Shown here: piece by piece, positions 16,435 to 27,008 of the stretch | Numbering within the stretch: position 1 is the stretch's first letter | Layout: every line of letters begins with the position of its first letter | DNA from: Azospirillum sp. TSO22-1 | GTDB lineage: Bacteria; Pseudomonadota; Alphaproteobacteria; Azospirillales; Azospirillaceae | Direction: 5' to 3' | DNA length: 64,000 nucleotides | NCBI RefSeq assembly: GCF_003116015.1 | Contig: NZ_LGQZ01000027.1 | Location: 124,001 to 188,000, forward strand | Notes under the pieces: model-generated | Databases searched by the model: none | Told to the model about the DNA's origin: nothing | The model's input: only the letters and a program-made list of their open reading frames with translations | Program-made: the position numbers and the translations under genes

Positions 16435-16779
16435 TCAATTGCAATCCATTCCGCCATGGATGTTTGGCGTGCACACTTTTCCATTGCTGTAGGTCTGGCC
16501 GCCGAAAATGTTCTGTCGACTATAAACTCCGTTGTTATAATTGTGGCCGCCATGAATGTTGGATTGGCTTCTAAGGCCGTTGTTGCAGTCTTCTCCGCCA
16601 AGTATGTTCGGGTTGCAAACTAAGCCGTTGCTCCATTCCTGCCCGCCAAAAATATTCTTTCTCGAGTAAAGACCATTGTCGCAATTATACCCGCCATGAA
16701 TGTTTGCCATGCAACGCTCCGCCGCCGCGGTATGGGCATAGAGAGCGATAACGGCGCACATGATCATCGGCAAGCGCAT
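16435..16779 (-). CDS. Small secreted protein made of 16-residue tandem repeats
   Basis: A 114-residue protein not recognised as a known family. Residues 1-20 are a signal peptide ending 'HTAAA'. Residues 26-114 are five and a half exact-length 16-residue repeats beginning NI(H/F/L)GG and containing NG at positions 10-11. Units 1-3 and 4-6 match pairwise, so the array is also a duplicated 48-residue block. Six cysteines recur at set positions. GGAGG lies six bases before the ATG at 16779; upstream in-frame starts lack a ribosome site. The DNA is clearly more A/T-rich than its surroundings, suggesting transfer. It sits between the nifHDK terminator and nifE region. Confidence 0.78.
   Translation of the reverse strand: MRLPMIMCAVIALYAHTAAAERCMANIHGGYNCDNGLYSRKNIFGGQEWSNGLVCNPNILGGEDCNNGLRSQSNIHGGHNYNNGVYSRQNIFGGQTYSNGKVCTPNIHGGMDCN
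16438..16704 (-). repeat. Coding tandem repeat, 48-base unit (144-base higher-order unit)
   Basis: This stretch encodes the consecutive 16-residue units of the secreted repeat protein: starts at residues 26, 42, 58, 74, 90 and 106. Units 1 and 4 share the ending YSR(K/Q), units 2 and 5 share NIFGGQ and a VC(N/T)P ending, units 3 and 6 share (E/M)DCN. Confidence 0.85.
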
Positions 16780-16994
16780 GGTCCCCTCCATAGGTTGGAA
16801 CATGCAAGGATGAACGTCCTGTCGCCTTGAAATATTCCAGGCGATGGCTGTTGCGACAAGGGGGCGAGGTTTACCGTCGCCACACAACCGGAGCGCAACG
16901 CTCCGCCCTTTGGAGTCTCTGGCACGTCGGTGCATCCGACGGCTCAGGATGCGGTCTGCAGCATGGGGGCTTGGGCGTCGGGCAATGCACGCGC

Positions 16995-17038
16995 CAAAAA
17001 AACAACCGGCCCCCGTGGATGGACGGGGGCCGGCCGTT
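16995..17038 (-). terminator. Intrinsic terminator of nifHDK
   Basis: On the minus strand an 11-base stem (CCGGCCCCCGT and its complement) with a 6-base loop is followed by TTGTTTTTTT. It starts 25 bases after the nifK stop and is the clearest rho-independent terminator in the window. Confidence 0.88.
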
Positions 17039-17062
17039 TTCGTCAGGATCCGCCGAGGGAGA

Positions 17063-18610
17063 TCAGCGGACCAAGTCGAAGGAGATGTCCGTCACGCCGA
17101 CGACGCTGGTGTTGGCGTCCATGTCCTCGAAGATGCGGTCGAGGATGCGGACCAGCACGTTCAGCGCACCCTGGTAGCCCCAGGACGGGTAACGGTGGTG
17201 GTGGTGCCGATCGAAGATCGGGTAGGTCAGGCGGATGAGCGGGATCTTGGTGTCGCGCTCCAGGTACTTGCCGTAGCTGTTGCCGATGATGTAGTCCACC
17301 GGCTCGTTGAACAGCAGCGAGCGCAGGTGCCAGAGGTCCTTGCCGCCGTAGGCCTTCGCCGCGGCGCCGAAGGGCGAGCCCTCGACCGCCTTGGCGACCT
17401 GCTTCTCCCACTTCTTCGAGCCGGAGGTGGACAGGATGTGCACCGGCTCCGCACCCAGCTCCAGCAGGAAGCGCGCCATGCCCAGGCAGAAGTCCGGGTC
17501 GCCGTAGATGGCGAAGCGCTTGCCGTGCAGGTGGGCGTGGCTGTCGGCGATGGCGTCCACCAGACGGCCGCGCTCCAGCTTCAGGCTGTCCGGGATCGCC
17601 TTGCCGCTCAGCTCGGCGAGCTTCAGCAGCAGGTCGTCGGTGGCCGTCACGCCCAGCGGGTAGTTGAACTTGGCGACCTCCTGGCCCTTCTCCTTCACGA
17701 ACTGAAGGGTCTGGTTGGTGTTGTACTCCTGCATGGAGATGGTGGCCTTGGCGTGGAGGGCCTGCTTGGTGGCCTCCAGCGTCGTGCCGCCGTCGTACAT
17801 GCGGTACTCGCCGTCACCCGGGGTGTCGAACACGTCCGAGACGTCCGAGAGAATCGTCACGTCGATGCCGAACTGGGCGGCAATGCGCTTCAGCTCGCGG
17901 TTGTTGCCGACCGCGTAGCCGTCGAAGCCCGGGATGATGTTGATCGCCTGGGTCTTCTCGACGCTGTAGTCCTCGGCCTTGTCCCAGAAGTAGGACAGGA
18001 TGCCCTTCATCATGTTGTCGTAGCCGACGATGTGGCTGCCGACGAACGACGGGGTGTGGGCGTAGGGGACCGGGAACTCCTGCGGCACGCTCTCCTTGTT
18101 CTTGGCGTTGGTGATGAAACCGCCAAGATCGTCGCCGATGACTTCCGCCATGCAGGTGGTCATCACGGCGATCATCTTCGGCTTGTACAGCGCGTAGGCG
18201 TTGGCCAGGCCGTCGATCATGTTGTTGAGGCCGCCGAACACCGCCGCGTCTTCCGTCATCGACGAGGAGACCGCGTTGTTCGGCTCCTTGAAGTGGCGGG
18301 TGAGGTGCGTGCGGAAGTAGGCGACGCAGCCCTGCGAGCCGTGCACGAAGGGCAGCGTGCCCTCGAAGCCCTGCGCCGCGTACATCGCCCCGATCGGCTG
18401 GCAGGCCTTCGTCGGGTTGATGGTGATGGCTTCGCGGGCGAAGTTCTTCTCCAGGTACTCCTTGGACTTCGTCCACTCGGAGACTTCGGCGACCTTCTCG
18501 TCCGAGTGACCGAACTCGAAGTCCTTCTTCTTCCGCTCGAACAGCGCCCGGTACTCGGGCTGGTGGAACAGCGTGAAGTGGTCCAGGACCTTGTCAGCGC
18601 TCTGAGACAT
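17063..18610 (-). CDS. nifK: Nitrogenase MoFe protein beta chain NifK
   Basis: A 515-residue subunit of the MoFe protein. The P-cluster cysteines are Cys70 ('[10 protein letters not shown]'), Cys95 ('[10 protein letters not shown]') and Cys153 ('[13 protein letters not shown]'), the same numbers as in Azotobacter NifK. With NifD it forms the alpha2-beta2 enzyme that reduces N2 to ammonia. The nifD stop is 29 bases upstream, and a strong terminator follows. Confidence 0.97.
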   Translation of the reverse strand: MSQSADKVLDHFTLFHQPEYRALFERKKKDFEFGHSDEKVAEVSEWTKSKEYLEKNFAREAITINPTKACQPIGAMYAAQGFEGTLPFVHGSQGCVAYFRTHLTRHFKEPNNAVSSSMTEDAAVFGGLNNMIDGLANAYALYKPKMIAVMTTCMAEVIGDDLGGFITNAKNKESVPQEFPVPYAHTPSFVGSHIVGYDNMMKGILSYFWDKAEDYSVEKTQAINIIPGFDGYAVGNNRELKRIAAQFGIDVTILSDVSDVFDTPGDGEYRMYDGGTTLEATKQALHAKATISMQEYNTNQTLQFVKEKGQEVAKFNYPLGVTATDDLLLKLAELSGKAIPDSLKLERGRLVDAIADSHAHLHGKRFAIYGDPDFCLGMARFLLELGAEPVHILSTSGSKKWEKQVAKAVEGSPFGAAAKAYGGKDLWHLRSLLFNEPVDYIIGNSYGKYLERDTKIPLIRLTYPIFDRHHHHRYPSWGYQGALNVLVRILDRIFEDMDANTSVVGVTDISFDLVR

Positions 18611-18639
18611 GTTCTTGTACTCCTGTGTCCGTGCCGCGG

Positions 18640-20079
18640 TTACCAGGGGGCCTTCTGGAGGCCCCAGACCGGGTTGCTGATCGCCATGTCCATGTCGCGC
18701 GCGAAGATCGCGAAACCGTCATAGCCATGGTACGGACCGGAGTAGTCCCAGCTGTGGAGCTGCCGGAACGGCAGGCCCATCTTCTGGAAGACGTACTTTT
18801 CCTTGATGCCCGAGCCGACGAGGTCGGGGCGGATCTCCTCGACGAACTTCTCCAGCTCGTAGGCCGTGACGTCGTCGTAGATCAGCGTGCCTTCCTTCAC
18901 GTAGTGCGTCGTGCGCTGATAGTCGTCGTTGTGGGCGAACTCATAGCCCGTGCCGACGATCTCCATGCCGAGGTCGGTGTAGGCGTCGGCCACGTGGCGC
19001 GGGCGCAGACCGCCGACGTACAGCATGACCTTCTTGCCTTCCAGGCGCGGCTTGTACTTGGCGATCACCGCGTCGACCATCGGCTGGTACTTGGCGATGA
19101 CGGCCTCGGCCTTCTCCTGGATCGTGTGATCGAAGAGTGCCGCGATCTTGCGCAGCGACGCGGCGATCTGCGACGGGCCGAAGAAATTGTACTCCATCCA
19201 GGGGATGTTGTACTTCTCTTCCATGTGGCGCGCGATGTAGTTCATCGAGCGGTAGCAGTGGATGAGGTTGACCTTGGCCTTCGGGGTGTTCTCCAGCTCG
19301 GCCAGCGTGCCGTCGCCCGACCACTGGGCGATCACGCGCAGGCCGATCTCCTCGAGCAGGATGCGCGACGCCCAGGCGTCGCCGCCGATGTTGTAGTCGC
19401 CGATCACGGTGACGTCGTACGGGGTCGAGACGAACTCGGCCTTCGGCTCCGACTTCTCGAACACCCAGTCGCGGATGACGTCGTTGGCGATGTGGTGACC
19501 CAGCGACTGGGACACGCCGCGGAAGCCCTCGCAGCGGGCCGGGATGACCGGCTTGCCGATTTCCGAGGCCTTGGCGCGGGAGACCGCCTCGATGTCGTCG
19601 CCGATCAGGCCGATCGGGCACTCGGACTGGACGGAGATGCCGTTGGCGAGCGGGAACAGCTCGTTGATCTCCTCGATCGCCTTGTGCAGCTTCTTGTCGC
19701 CGCCGAAGACGATGTCCTTCTCCTGGAAGTCGGTCGTGAAGTGCATGGTGCCGAAGGCATCCACGCCGGTGTCGCCGATGTAGTAGTTGCGGCGGCCCGA
19801 CCAGGAGTAGTAGCCGCAGCCCACCGGGCCGTGCGAGATGTGGATCATGTCCTTGATCGGACCCCACACCACGCCCTTCGAACCGGCGTAGGCGCAGCCG
19901 CGGATGGTCATGACGCCCGGGATGGACTTGATGTTCGACTTGACGCCGCAGTCCTTGGCCTCGGCCTCCAGGACGTTGATGTGCTTCTGGCGGCGCTTGC
20001 GCGACTTCTCGGGGTAGGCTTCCAGAACCTTGTCGACGAGACCCTTGACGTCGATGTCCGTGTTCACTGCCAAGCTCAT
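18640..20079 (-). CDS. nifD: Nitrogenase MoFe protein alpha chain NifD
   Basis: A 479-residue subunit carrying FeMo-co. P-cluster ligands are Cys62, Cys88 and Cys154. The FeMo-co ligands are Cys275 ('[10 protein letters not shown]') and His442 ('[13 protein letters not shown]'). All five positions coincide with the Azotobacter enzyme. The molybdenum type is also indicated by the presence of nifE, nifN and nifV and by the absence of anfG/vnfG. I chose the ATG at 20079, which has GGAGG six bases upstream; a longer frame of nine codons lacks one. A G/C-rich hairpin lies in the nifH-nifD gap. Confidence 0.97.
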   Translation of the reverse strand: MSLAVNTDIDVKGLVDKVLEAYPEKSRKRRQKHINVLEAEAKDCGVKSNIKSIPGVMTIRGCAYAGSKGVVWGPIKDMIHISHGPVGCGYYSWSGRRNYYIGDTGVDAFGTMHFTTDFQEKDIVFGGDKKLHKAIEEINELFPLANGISVQSECPIGLIGDDIEAVSRAKASEIGKPVIPARCEGFRGVSQSLGHHIANDVIRDWVFEKSEPKAEFVSTPYDVTVIGDYNIGGDAWASRILLEEIGLRVIAQWSGDGTLAELENTPKAKVNLIHCYRSMNYIARHMEEKYNIPWMEYNFFGPSQIAASLRKIAALFDHTIQEKAEAVIAKYQPMVDAVIAKYKPRLEGKKVMLYVGGLRPRHVADAYTDLGMEIVGTGYEFAHNDDYQRTTHYVKEGTLIYDDVTAYELEKFVEEIRPDLVGSGIKEKYVFQKMGLPFRQLHSWDYSGPYHGYDGFAIFARDMDMAISNPVWGLQKAPW

Positions 20080-20128
20080 AGCCGGCCTCCTGCTCGTGTG
20101 CTTCATCGCGCCCTGCAGCGCGGGGACC

Positions 20129-20180
20129 GGCCCCCTCTCTCCCGCCGCCGCGTGAGCGGGGGCGGGCTGGGGAGGGGGCC
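20129..20180. repeat. G/C-rich hairpin in the nifH-nifD gap
   Basis: Outer arms GGCCCCCT / AGGGGGCC enclose further pairing C- and G-rich blocks. It lies 18 bases after the nifH stop and 50 bases before the nifD start. In such a place a strong hairpin can protect the nifH message or cause partial termination, which would fit the known need for more Fe protein than MoFe protein. The effect is inferred. Confidence 0.65.
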
Positions 20181-20197
20181 AGTTAAGGATGCCGCGA

Positions 20198-21304
<1,107 letters not shown>

Positions 21305-21357
21305 TTAAAAACAGGACGGAAACGGTCCTGAAACGCGCTCATGCCCGGATACGCGAA

Positions 21358-21381
21358 GGGGAGCGCCCGGGAGCGCTCCCC
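21358..21381 (-). terminator. Hairpin after the chemoreceptor gene
   Basis: Arms GGGGAGCG / CGCTCCCC with an 8-base loop lie 36 bases after the chemoreceptor stop. There is no T run, so termination is only likely, not certain. Confidence 0.5.
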
Positions 21382-21416
21382 ATTGAACCGGCGCAGCGGC
21401 GCAAAGCCCTCCGTCG

Positions 21417-23099
21417 TCAGGCAGAGCGCACCCGGGCGATGAAGTTGGCGGTCTCGCGCTTCAGCATCTCGGACTGGCGCGACAGCTCCTGCGCCTCGCC
21501 CAGCACCTGGGACGCGGCCTGGCCGGCGTCCTGCGCGGCGTGGTTCACGCCGTCGATGTTGCGCGCCACCTCCTGGGTGCCCTGCGCCGCCTGTTCGACG
21601 TTGCGGGCGATCTCGCCGGTGGCGGCCTGCTGCTCCTCCACCGCCGAGGCGATGGCGGTGGCGGTCTGGCTGACCTCGGTGAGGGTATGGACGATGTCCT
21701 GGATCGCCTCCACCGCCTGCCCGGTGGCGCCCTGCACGGCGGTCACCTGGCGGGCGATGTCCTCGGTGGCGCTGGCCGTCTGGTTGGCGAGGTTCTTCAC
21801 CTCGGAAGCGACGACGGCGAAGCCCTTGCCGGCGTCGCCGGCTCGCGCCGCCTCGATGGTGGCGTTGAGCGCCAGCAGGTTGGTCTGGCTGGCGATGGAG
21901 TTGATGAGGTTCACCACCTCGCCGATGGTCTGGGCGGCGGTGGCGAGGCTGCGGACGATCTCGTTGGTGCGCTCGGCCTTTTCGACGGCGTGCTGCGAGG
22001 TGCGGGTGGACTGCACGACCTGCGTGCTGATCTCGCCGATCGAGGCGGAGAGCTGCTCGGCCGCCGAGGCCACCGTCTGTACGTTGCTGGAGGCCTGCGC
22101 GGCGGCGCTGGCGGCGCTGCCCGCCTCGCGCATGGCGGTGTCGGCGATGGAGGTCATCGACTTCGCCGTGGCGCTCATCTCGGTGGAGGCGGAGGCGACG
22201 TGCTCGACCACCGACTCGATGTGGGCCTGGAACTCGTCGGCGAGGCGCAGCATGGCCTCGCGGCGCTGCTCGTCGGCGCGCGCCTTCAGCGCCTCCTGCT
22301 CGGCGGTCAGGCTGGCGACGCGCTGGCCGTTCTCCTTGAAGACCTGGACCGCCTTGGCCATGGCGCCGACCTCGTTGTCCAGGTCGGTGTGGGGCACCGC
22401 CACCGACAGGTCGCCGTCGGCCAGCCGCGCCATGCCGGCGCGCAGGCTGCCCAGCGGGCCGGTGATGCTGCGGGTGATCGCCAGCGCCACCAGCAGGCCC
22501 AGCACCACCAGCGCGCCCAGCGAGGCGTAGAGCCGGGTGACGGCGGTGTCGCGGTCGGCTGTGGCGTCCTTGTCGAACTGGGCGGCCTTGTTCAGCGAGA
22601 AGCTCACCAACTCGTCCATCTTGGCGGAGACCAGTTGCACCTGCTGCGCGCCTTTGCCGCGGGTGATGTTGGCGGCCTCGGCGCGCTTGCCCTCGCGCAT
22701 GAAGGCGATGGCCTCGTCGCGGATCGGCTTCCAGGCGCGGAAGGCGGTCAGCAGGTCCTCGATCATGCGCTTGTCGCCGAGGAAGCGCTCCTGAACCACC
22801 TTCAGGCCTTCGTAAACCTCGGCCTCGTACTTATCGACGGCCTTGGTCGCGGCGTCGAGCTGGGCAGCGTCCTGCGACAGCGCCACATCCTTCATGCCGC
22901 GGTGCATGGCGATCAGGTCGGCCTTGGCCTCGAGCGCGCTGGTGCTGACGATGAAGGGGTGCTTGTACAGCTTGGCGGTGAGGTCGGACAGCGCCGTCAT
23001 CTCGACGGCGGCGAACACGCCAAGCCCGATGGCGAGCACCAGCACGGCGCCGAATCCGGCGACCAAGCGGGTCAGAATGGACAAGCGGCCAATGAGCAT
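21417..23099 (-). CDS. Methyl-accepting chemotaxis protein
   Basis: A 560-residue transmembrane chemoreceptor. One membrane segment is near residues 12-34, an all-helical periplasmic sensor of about 150 residues follows (four-helix-bundle type, few cysteines), then a second membrane segment ('[20 protein letters not shown]'), a HAMP domain ('[20 protein letters not shown]') and a long signalling hairpin whose tip contains '[25 protein letters not shown]'. The ligand is unknown. The ATG at 23099 has GGAG upstream; a GTG four codons earlier is the alternative. It sits directly upstream of nifH but has its own transcript. Confidence 0.92.
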   Translation of the reverse strand: MLIGRLSILTRLVAGFGAVLVLAIGLGVFAAVEMTALSDLTAKLYKHPFIVSTSALEAKADLIAMHRGMKDVALSQDAAQLDAATKAVDKYEAEVYEGLKVVQERFLGDKRMIEDLLTAFRAWKPIRDEAIAFMREGKRAEAANITRGKGAQQVQLVSAKMDELVSFSLNKAAQFDKDATADRDTAVTRLYASLGALVVLGLLVALAITRSITGPLGSLRAGMARLADGDLSVAVPHTDLDNEVGAMAKAVQVFKENGQRVASLTAEQEALKARADEQRREAMLRLADEFQAHIESVVEHVASASTEMSATAKSMTSIADTAMREAGSAASAAAQASSNVQTVASAAEQLSASIGEISTQVVQSTRTSQHAVEKAERTNEIVRSLATAAQTIGEVVNLINSIASQTNLLALNATIEAARAGDAGKGFAVVASEVKNLANQTASATEDIARQVTAVQGATGQAVEAIQDIVHTLTEVSQTATAIASAVEEQQAATGEIARNVEQAAQGTQEVARNIDGVNHAAQDAGQAASQVLGEAQELSRQSEMLKRETANFIARVRSA

Positions 23100-23258
23100 G
23101 AGGATCTCCACGCGAAACGGGCGCCACGGCGCGTCCGGGATGAAGAATTATGCCTTAGCGGATATTACCAAAAAGTAATGATTATTAGCATTGTTCTATT
23201 TCTAACATAATAGATGGCGTGACCTCCGTGTGGTCGAGCCCACTCCGGCCCCGGAACC

Positions 23259-24527
23259 TCATCCCACCGCCAGCCGCATCGCGGCGACGCGCACTTCCAG
23301 CGCCTCTTGGACATGCCGGCGGTTCATCTCGGTCAGCAGGTCGGCGACCGCCTCGGCGCGCTCGATGCGGCGGCGGGTGGTCGCCGGGTCCAGCCCACTG
23401 CCCAGCGTGTCGGTCAGCCACTCGCCGGCACGGCGCGCCATCATGGCGCTTTGCAGGACGATGTAGTCGCCTAGTTCGTCCAGCGCCGCCGGGCGGCGGC
23501 TGTGGTCGGCGCCGAGGCGGACGCAGAAGCGGTGCAGCCATTTGATCTTGCGGACCATGGCGGCGAACAGCAGGCTGTCCAGCTCGTCGTTGGGCAGCGC
23601 CTTGCCGGCCAGCTCGACCAGAACCTGGGCCAACCGTGTCGCGGATTCGACATAGGTGTCGAGCGCCACCTCGTCGGCGACCTTGACGAAGGGGGTCTCC
23701 TCCTCCTCCTGGCCCTCCAGCGCGTCGAGGATGCGCAGCGCCACCACGATCAGGCTGTCCACCGCGCCGATCACCTGCAGGCTGCCGTGCAGCGCGATCA
23801 GGTCGTGGTTGCCGACATAGGCGTTCAGCGTGTTGGCGGCGTGGCGCAGCGCCAGGCGCGCCACCCGGCGCGACTGGTAGGCGACCTCGCCCAGCGCCGC
23901 GCCGCGGGCGCCCAGGGTCTCCAGCACCAGGCGCAGAGCCTCCAGCCGCAGCAGCGTGTGCGACAGCATGGTGACGCCCCGCGCGGTGCCGGCTGGCATC
24001 TCGGCGGAGGCCGCCTGCTGCACCATGGCGCGGCTCGCCTCCTCCACGGCGCCGACCACGGCGGTGGCGTGCTGGCGCCCGCCGCCCCGCAAGGTCGCGA
24101 CGATGGTGCGCATCGCCGCCGCCACGTCGACGATGCTGGGCAATCCCTCGTCGTCTTCCGGCGCTTCGCCTTCGACGGGGGCGGGCGCGATCAGGCGGTC
24201 GATCAGGTGGTCGCGGCAGGCCGGCAGCAGCACGTCGAGCAGCATCGGCGCCGCCTGCCGCATCGCCAGCTCGTGCTGGCGCGCCGGCGGCAGCCCATCC
24301 AGCCCGGCCAGCGGGTTGCTGCCGTCGGCGTGGAACAGCCGGCGGCGGTACGGGGTCAGCAGGGTGAGCAGCACCGCCGCCCGCTCCGGCGTCTGCATCT
24401 CGGCCAGATGGTCGGCGACCTTGACGGCGTCCGTCGCCTCGCGCGTGCCGCGGATCCGGCGCGGCACCGCGCGGCGCGGCGCGCCGTCGGTGCGTTTGCC
24501 TTCCTCGCGCTGTCGTATGCCGTCCAT
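23259..24527 (-). CDS. Helical protein of unknown function between the chemoreceptor and draT
   Basis: A 422-residue protein that I do not recognise. It has no signal peptide or membrane segments and only two cysteines. The sequence is alpha-helical throughout with heptad-like stretches ('TLLRLEALRLVLETLGARGAALGEV', 'MMARRAGEWLTDTLGSGLDPATTRRRIERAEAVADLL'). The first 50 residues are basic and probably disordered. I chose the ATG at 24527; its ribosome site is weak and a start at 24620 is possible. Its divergent neighbour draT starts 167 bases away, but nothing ties it to nitrogen fixation beyond position. Confidence 0.7.
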   Translation of the reverse strand: MDGIRQREEGKRTDGAPRRAVPRRIRGTREATDAVKVADHLAEMQTPERAAVLLTLLTPYRRRLFHADGSNPLAGLDGLPPARQHELAMRQAAPMLLDVLLPACRDHLIDRLIAPAPVEGEAPEDDEGLPSIVDVAAAMRTIVATLRGGGRQHATAVVGAVEEASRAMVQQAASAEMPAGTARGVTMLSHTLLRLEALRLVLETLGARGAALGEVAYQSRRVARLALRHAANTLNAYVGNHDLIALHGSLQVIGAVDSLIVVALRILDALEGQEEEETPFVKVADEVALDTYVESATRLAQVLVELAGKALPNDELDSLLFAAMVRKIKWLHRFCVRLGADHSRRPAALDELGDYIVLQSAMMARRAGEWLTDTLGSGLDPATTRRRIERAEAVADLLTEMNRRHVQEALEVRVAAMRLAVG

Positions 24528-24694
24528 CGTATTCCGGTCAAGTCCTTCCGCTGCGTTTTTCCAGGCGTGTTCTTGCGATGCCGCTGCGGGAATTATGGGG
24601 AGCCGGAGAGGGTGCGGCAAACGGAATCTGATTAACCTTTCGCTAATCTTTCTTCATCTTGGGAGAATACGGCGAAGACGTTTCCAAATTCGAA

Positions 24695-25615
24695 ATGGCC
24701 CGCGGTTTGCACAATCTCCCGCCGGACGAGCAGTGGGGTGCGCGGGGCATGGCGGACGGCGTGGACGAGGCAACGGGAGCAGAAACCGGTACGCCGCTGG
24801 CGTTGCGCGGCCACCGCACCAACATGGTCGGCATCCCGGCGGACGTGATCGTCACCGCGGCCTTCAACGAGCAGCCGCGCGCCTTGCGCATCCACGGCAC
24901 GCGCGGCATGCACGCGGCGCTGTTCGAGGCGCTGGACGAGGTTCTGACGGCGGAGGCGGCGGCCGAGGTGTTCCAACGCTACATGGCGCAGACCTTCGAC
25001 CTGAACCCGGACTTCTCGGGGTCTGAGGGCGCGGACGGCAAGCGGCGCTACCGCGCCAGCTACCTGCGCCTGCTCAAGGGCTGGATGTTCGACAGCAACA
25101 ACGCCGAGGGCGCGGTGCTCAAAGGCTGGGCAGAAAGCCGCTTCGGTTTGCTGCCCACCTACCACAAGGAGCCGATCAAGCGCTTCGCCTCGGAGGCGTG
25201 GAACCGCTATGGCGAAGAGAAATTCTCGACGCGCTTCCACAACAACAACATCAATCTGCAAATAGACCTGCTGTACGAATACTGCCAATGGTGGATCCGC
25301 CGCGGCTGGCCGGACTCGCCGATGCCGGCCTGGGCGCGTGCGGTGAAATTGTACCGCGGGGTCAACGACTTCGACGAGCATCACGTTGTCGGGCGGCCGG
25401 ACAAGCGCACCGCGGTCCTGCGGCTGAACAACCTGTGCTCCTTTTCCGTCGACCGCGACATCGCCGGCCAGTTCGGCGACTACATTCTGGAGGCCTGGGT
25501 GCCCGTGGTGAAGATCGTGTTCTTCCGCGACATTCTGCCGCACTATCCCTTCAAGGGCGAGGGCGAGTACTTGGTGGTCGGCGGCGACTACCGGGTGGGA
25601 GTGTCGCTGTTATGA
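24695..25615 (+). CDS. draT: Dinitrogenase reductase ADP-ribosyltransferase DraT
   Basis: A 306-residue enzyme that transfers ADP-ribose from NAD+ to one arginine of NifH (Arg104 here) and so switches nitrogenase off when ammonium or darkness/energy stress arrives. Family landmarks are 'GHRTNMVGIPADVIVTAAFN', 'RIHGTRGMHAALFEALDEVL' and 'KLYRGVNDFDEHHVVG'. The start is uncertain: the ATG at 24695 gives 306 residues, the ATG at 24749 gives 288 and is preceded by a G-rich stretch; family members are near 290-300. No sigma-54 promoter was seen. The stop overlaps the draG start. Confidence 0.93.
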   Translation: MARGLHNLPPDEQWGARGMADGVDEATGAETGTPLALRGHRTNMVGIPADVIVTAAFNEQPRALRIHGTRGMHAALFEALDEVLTAEAAAEVFQRYMAQTFDLNPDFSGSEGADGKRRYRASYLRLLKGWMFDSNNAEGAVLKGWAESRFGLLPTYHKEPIKRFASEAWNRYGEEKFSTRFHNNNINLQIDLLYEYCQWWIRRGWPDSPMPAWARAVKLYRGVNDFDEHHVVGRPDKRTAVLRLNNLCSFSVDRDIAGQFGDYILEAWVPVVKIVFFRDILPHYPFKGEGEYLVVGGDYRVGVSLL

Positions 25616-26523
25616 CAATTGGCCCGACACTGCGCTCGCGTGCGCTGGGCGCCTATCTCGGCCTCGCCTGCGGCGACGCGCTGGGCGCCACCGTCGAGTT
25701 CCTGACAAAGTCGGAGATCGCCAGCCAGCACGGCGTGCACAAGCACATCAAGGGCGGCGGCTGGCTGAAGCTGAAGCCCGGCCAGGTCACCGACGACACG
25801 CAGATGAGCCTGCACCTCGGCCGCGCCATCCTGTCCGGCGCCACCTGGGACGCGCGCCGCGTCGCCGAGGAGTTCGCGACCTGGCTGAAGGGCAAGCCGA
25901 TCGATGTCGGGGATACGACACGCCGCGGCATCCGCCGCTACATCATGCACGGCACGCTGAGCGAGCCGCCGGCCGAGTACCACGCCGGCAACGGTGCGGC
26001 CATGCGCAACCTGCCGGTGGTGCTGGCCACGCTGGGCGACGATGAGGCGTTCCGCACCTGGACGCTGGAGCAGGCGCACATCACCCACGCCAACCCGCTG
26101 GCCGACGCGGCGATCCTGTCGCTGGGCATGATGGTGCGCCGGCTGATCCTGGGCGGCGGGGTGAAGGACGTGCGCGACGAGGCGAACGCGCTGGTCGCCC
26201 AGCACAGGCAGTTCAAGTTCGTGCCGTACCGCGGGCTGTCGACGGCCTACATCGTCGATACCGTGCAGACCGTGCTGCACTACTACTTCCAGACCGACAC
26301 CGTCGAATCCTGCATCGTCGAGACCGTCAACCAGGGCGGCGACGCCGACACCACCGGCGCCATCGCCGGCATGCTGGCCGGCGCCACCTACGGGGTCGAG
26401 CAGATCCCGTCGCGCTGGCTGAAGAAGCTCGACCTCGCGGTGCAGGAGGAGATCGCCCGCCAGACCGACGCGCTGCTGGCGCGCTCGCCACTCTACAAAA
26501 ACCGGGGGAACGTCCATGGCTGA
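25612..26523 (+). CDS. draG: ADP-ribosyl-dinitrogenase reductase hydrolase DraG
   Basis: A 303-residue binuclear-manganese hydrolase that removes ADP-ribose from NifH and restores activity. The metal-binding motifs are visible: 'GDALGATVEF' (residues 21-30), 'TDDTQ' (Thr60-Asp61-Asp62-Thr63) and 'NQGGDADTTGAIAG' with Asp244 and Asp246. Activity is normally controlled by membrane sequestration through PII and AmtB. ATGA coupling to draT, and an 8-base overlap with the next gene. Confidence 0.95.
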   Translation: MTIGPTLRSRALGAYLGLACGDALGATVEFLTKSEIASQHGVHKHIKGGGWLKLKPGQVTDDTQMSLHLGRAILSGATWDARRVAEEFATWLKGKPIDVGDTTRRGIRRYIMHGTLSEPPAEYHAGNGAAMRNLPVVLATLGDDEAFRTWTLEQAHITHANPLADAAILSLGMMVRRLILGGGVKDVRDEANALVAQHRQFKFVPYRGLSTAYIVDTVQTVLHYYFQTDTVESCIVETVNQGGDADTTGAIAGMLAGATYGVEQIPSRWLKKLDLAVQEEIARQTDALLARSPLYKNRGNVHG

Positions 26524-26941
26524 AGTCGTCTTCTACGAAAAGCCCGGCTGCGTCGGCAACGCGCGGCAGAAGAAGCTGCTGGAGGAGGCCGGGCACCGGC
26601 TGATCGTCCGCGACCTGCTCAGCACGGTGTGGACCGACCAGACGCTGCGCCCGTTCTTCGGCGAGCGGCCGGTGGCCGAGTGGTTCAACCGCTCCGCCCC
26701 GGCGGTGAAGTCGGGCGCGGTGAACCCCGACGCGCTGGGCGAGGACGAGGCGCTGGCCCTGCTGCTCGCCGACCCGCTGCTGATCCGCCGCCCGCTGATG
26801 CGGGTCGGCGACCGGCGGGCCTGCGGCTTCGACGCCGACGCGGTGGACGCGTGGATCGGCCTGGCGCGCAAGCCGGGCGGCAACATCGAGGGCTGTCCGA
26901 AAGCCGACATGAAGCCGTGTCCGGTTCCCGTCGGGGGGTGA
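26516..26941 (+). CDS. ArsC/Spx-fold nitrogenase-associated protein (DraB-like)
   Basis: A 141-residue thioredoxin-fold protein of the ArsC type ('[24 protein letters not shown]') with Cys11 in the place of the ArsC catalytic cysteine, but with CVGN instead of the usual CxxxR-type context. It resembles the 'nitrogenase-associated' group found after draTG, called draB in Rhodospirillum. The function is not known; a redox or regulatory link to the Dra system is inferred from position. The start overlaps the draG stop. Confidence 0.82.
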   Translation: MAEVVFYEKPGCVGNARQKKLLEEAGHRLIVRDLLSTVWTDQTLRPFFGERPVAEWFNRSAPAVKSGAVNPDALGEDEALALLLADPLLIRRPLMRVGDRRACGFDADAVDAWIGLARKPGGNIEGCPKADMKPCPVPVGG

Positions 26942-27008
26942 CGGAGCCCCAGGGTTCGTCGTACGTTGGGTTCGCGTCAACGACACGAACCCAACGGCAG
27001 GCGACACC

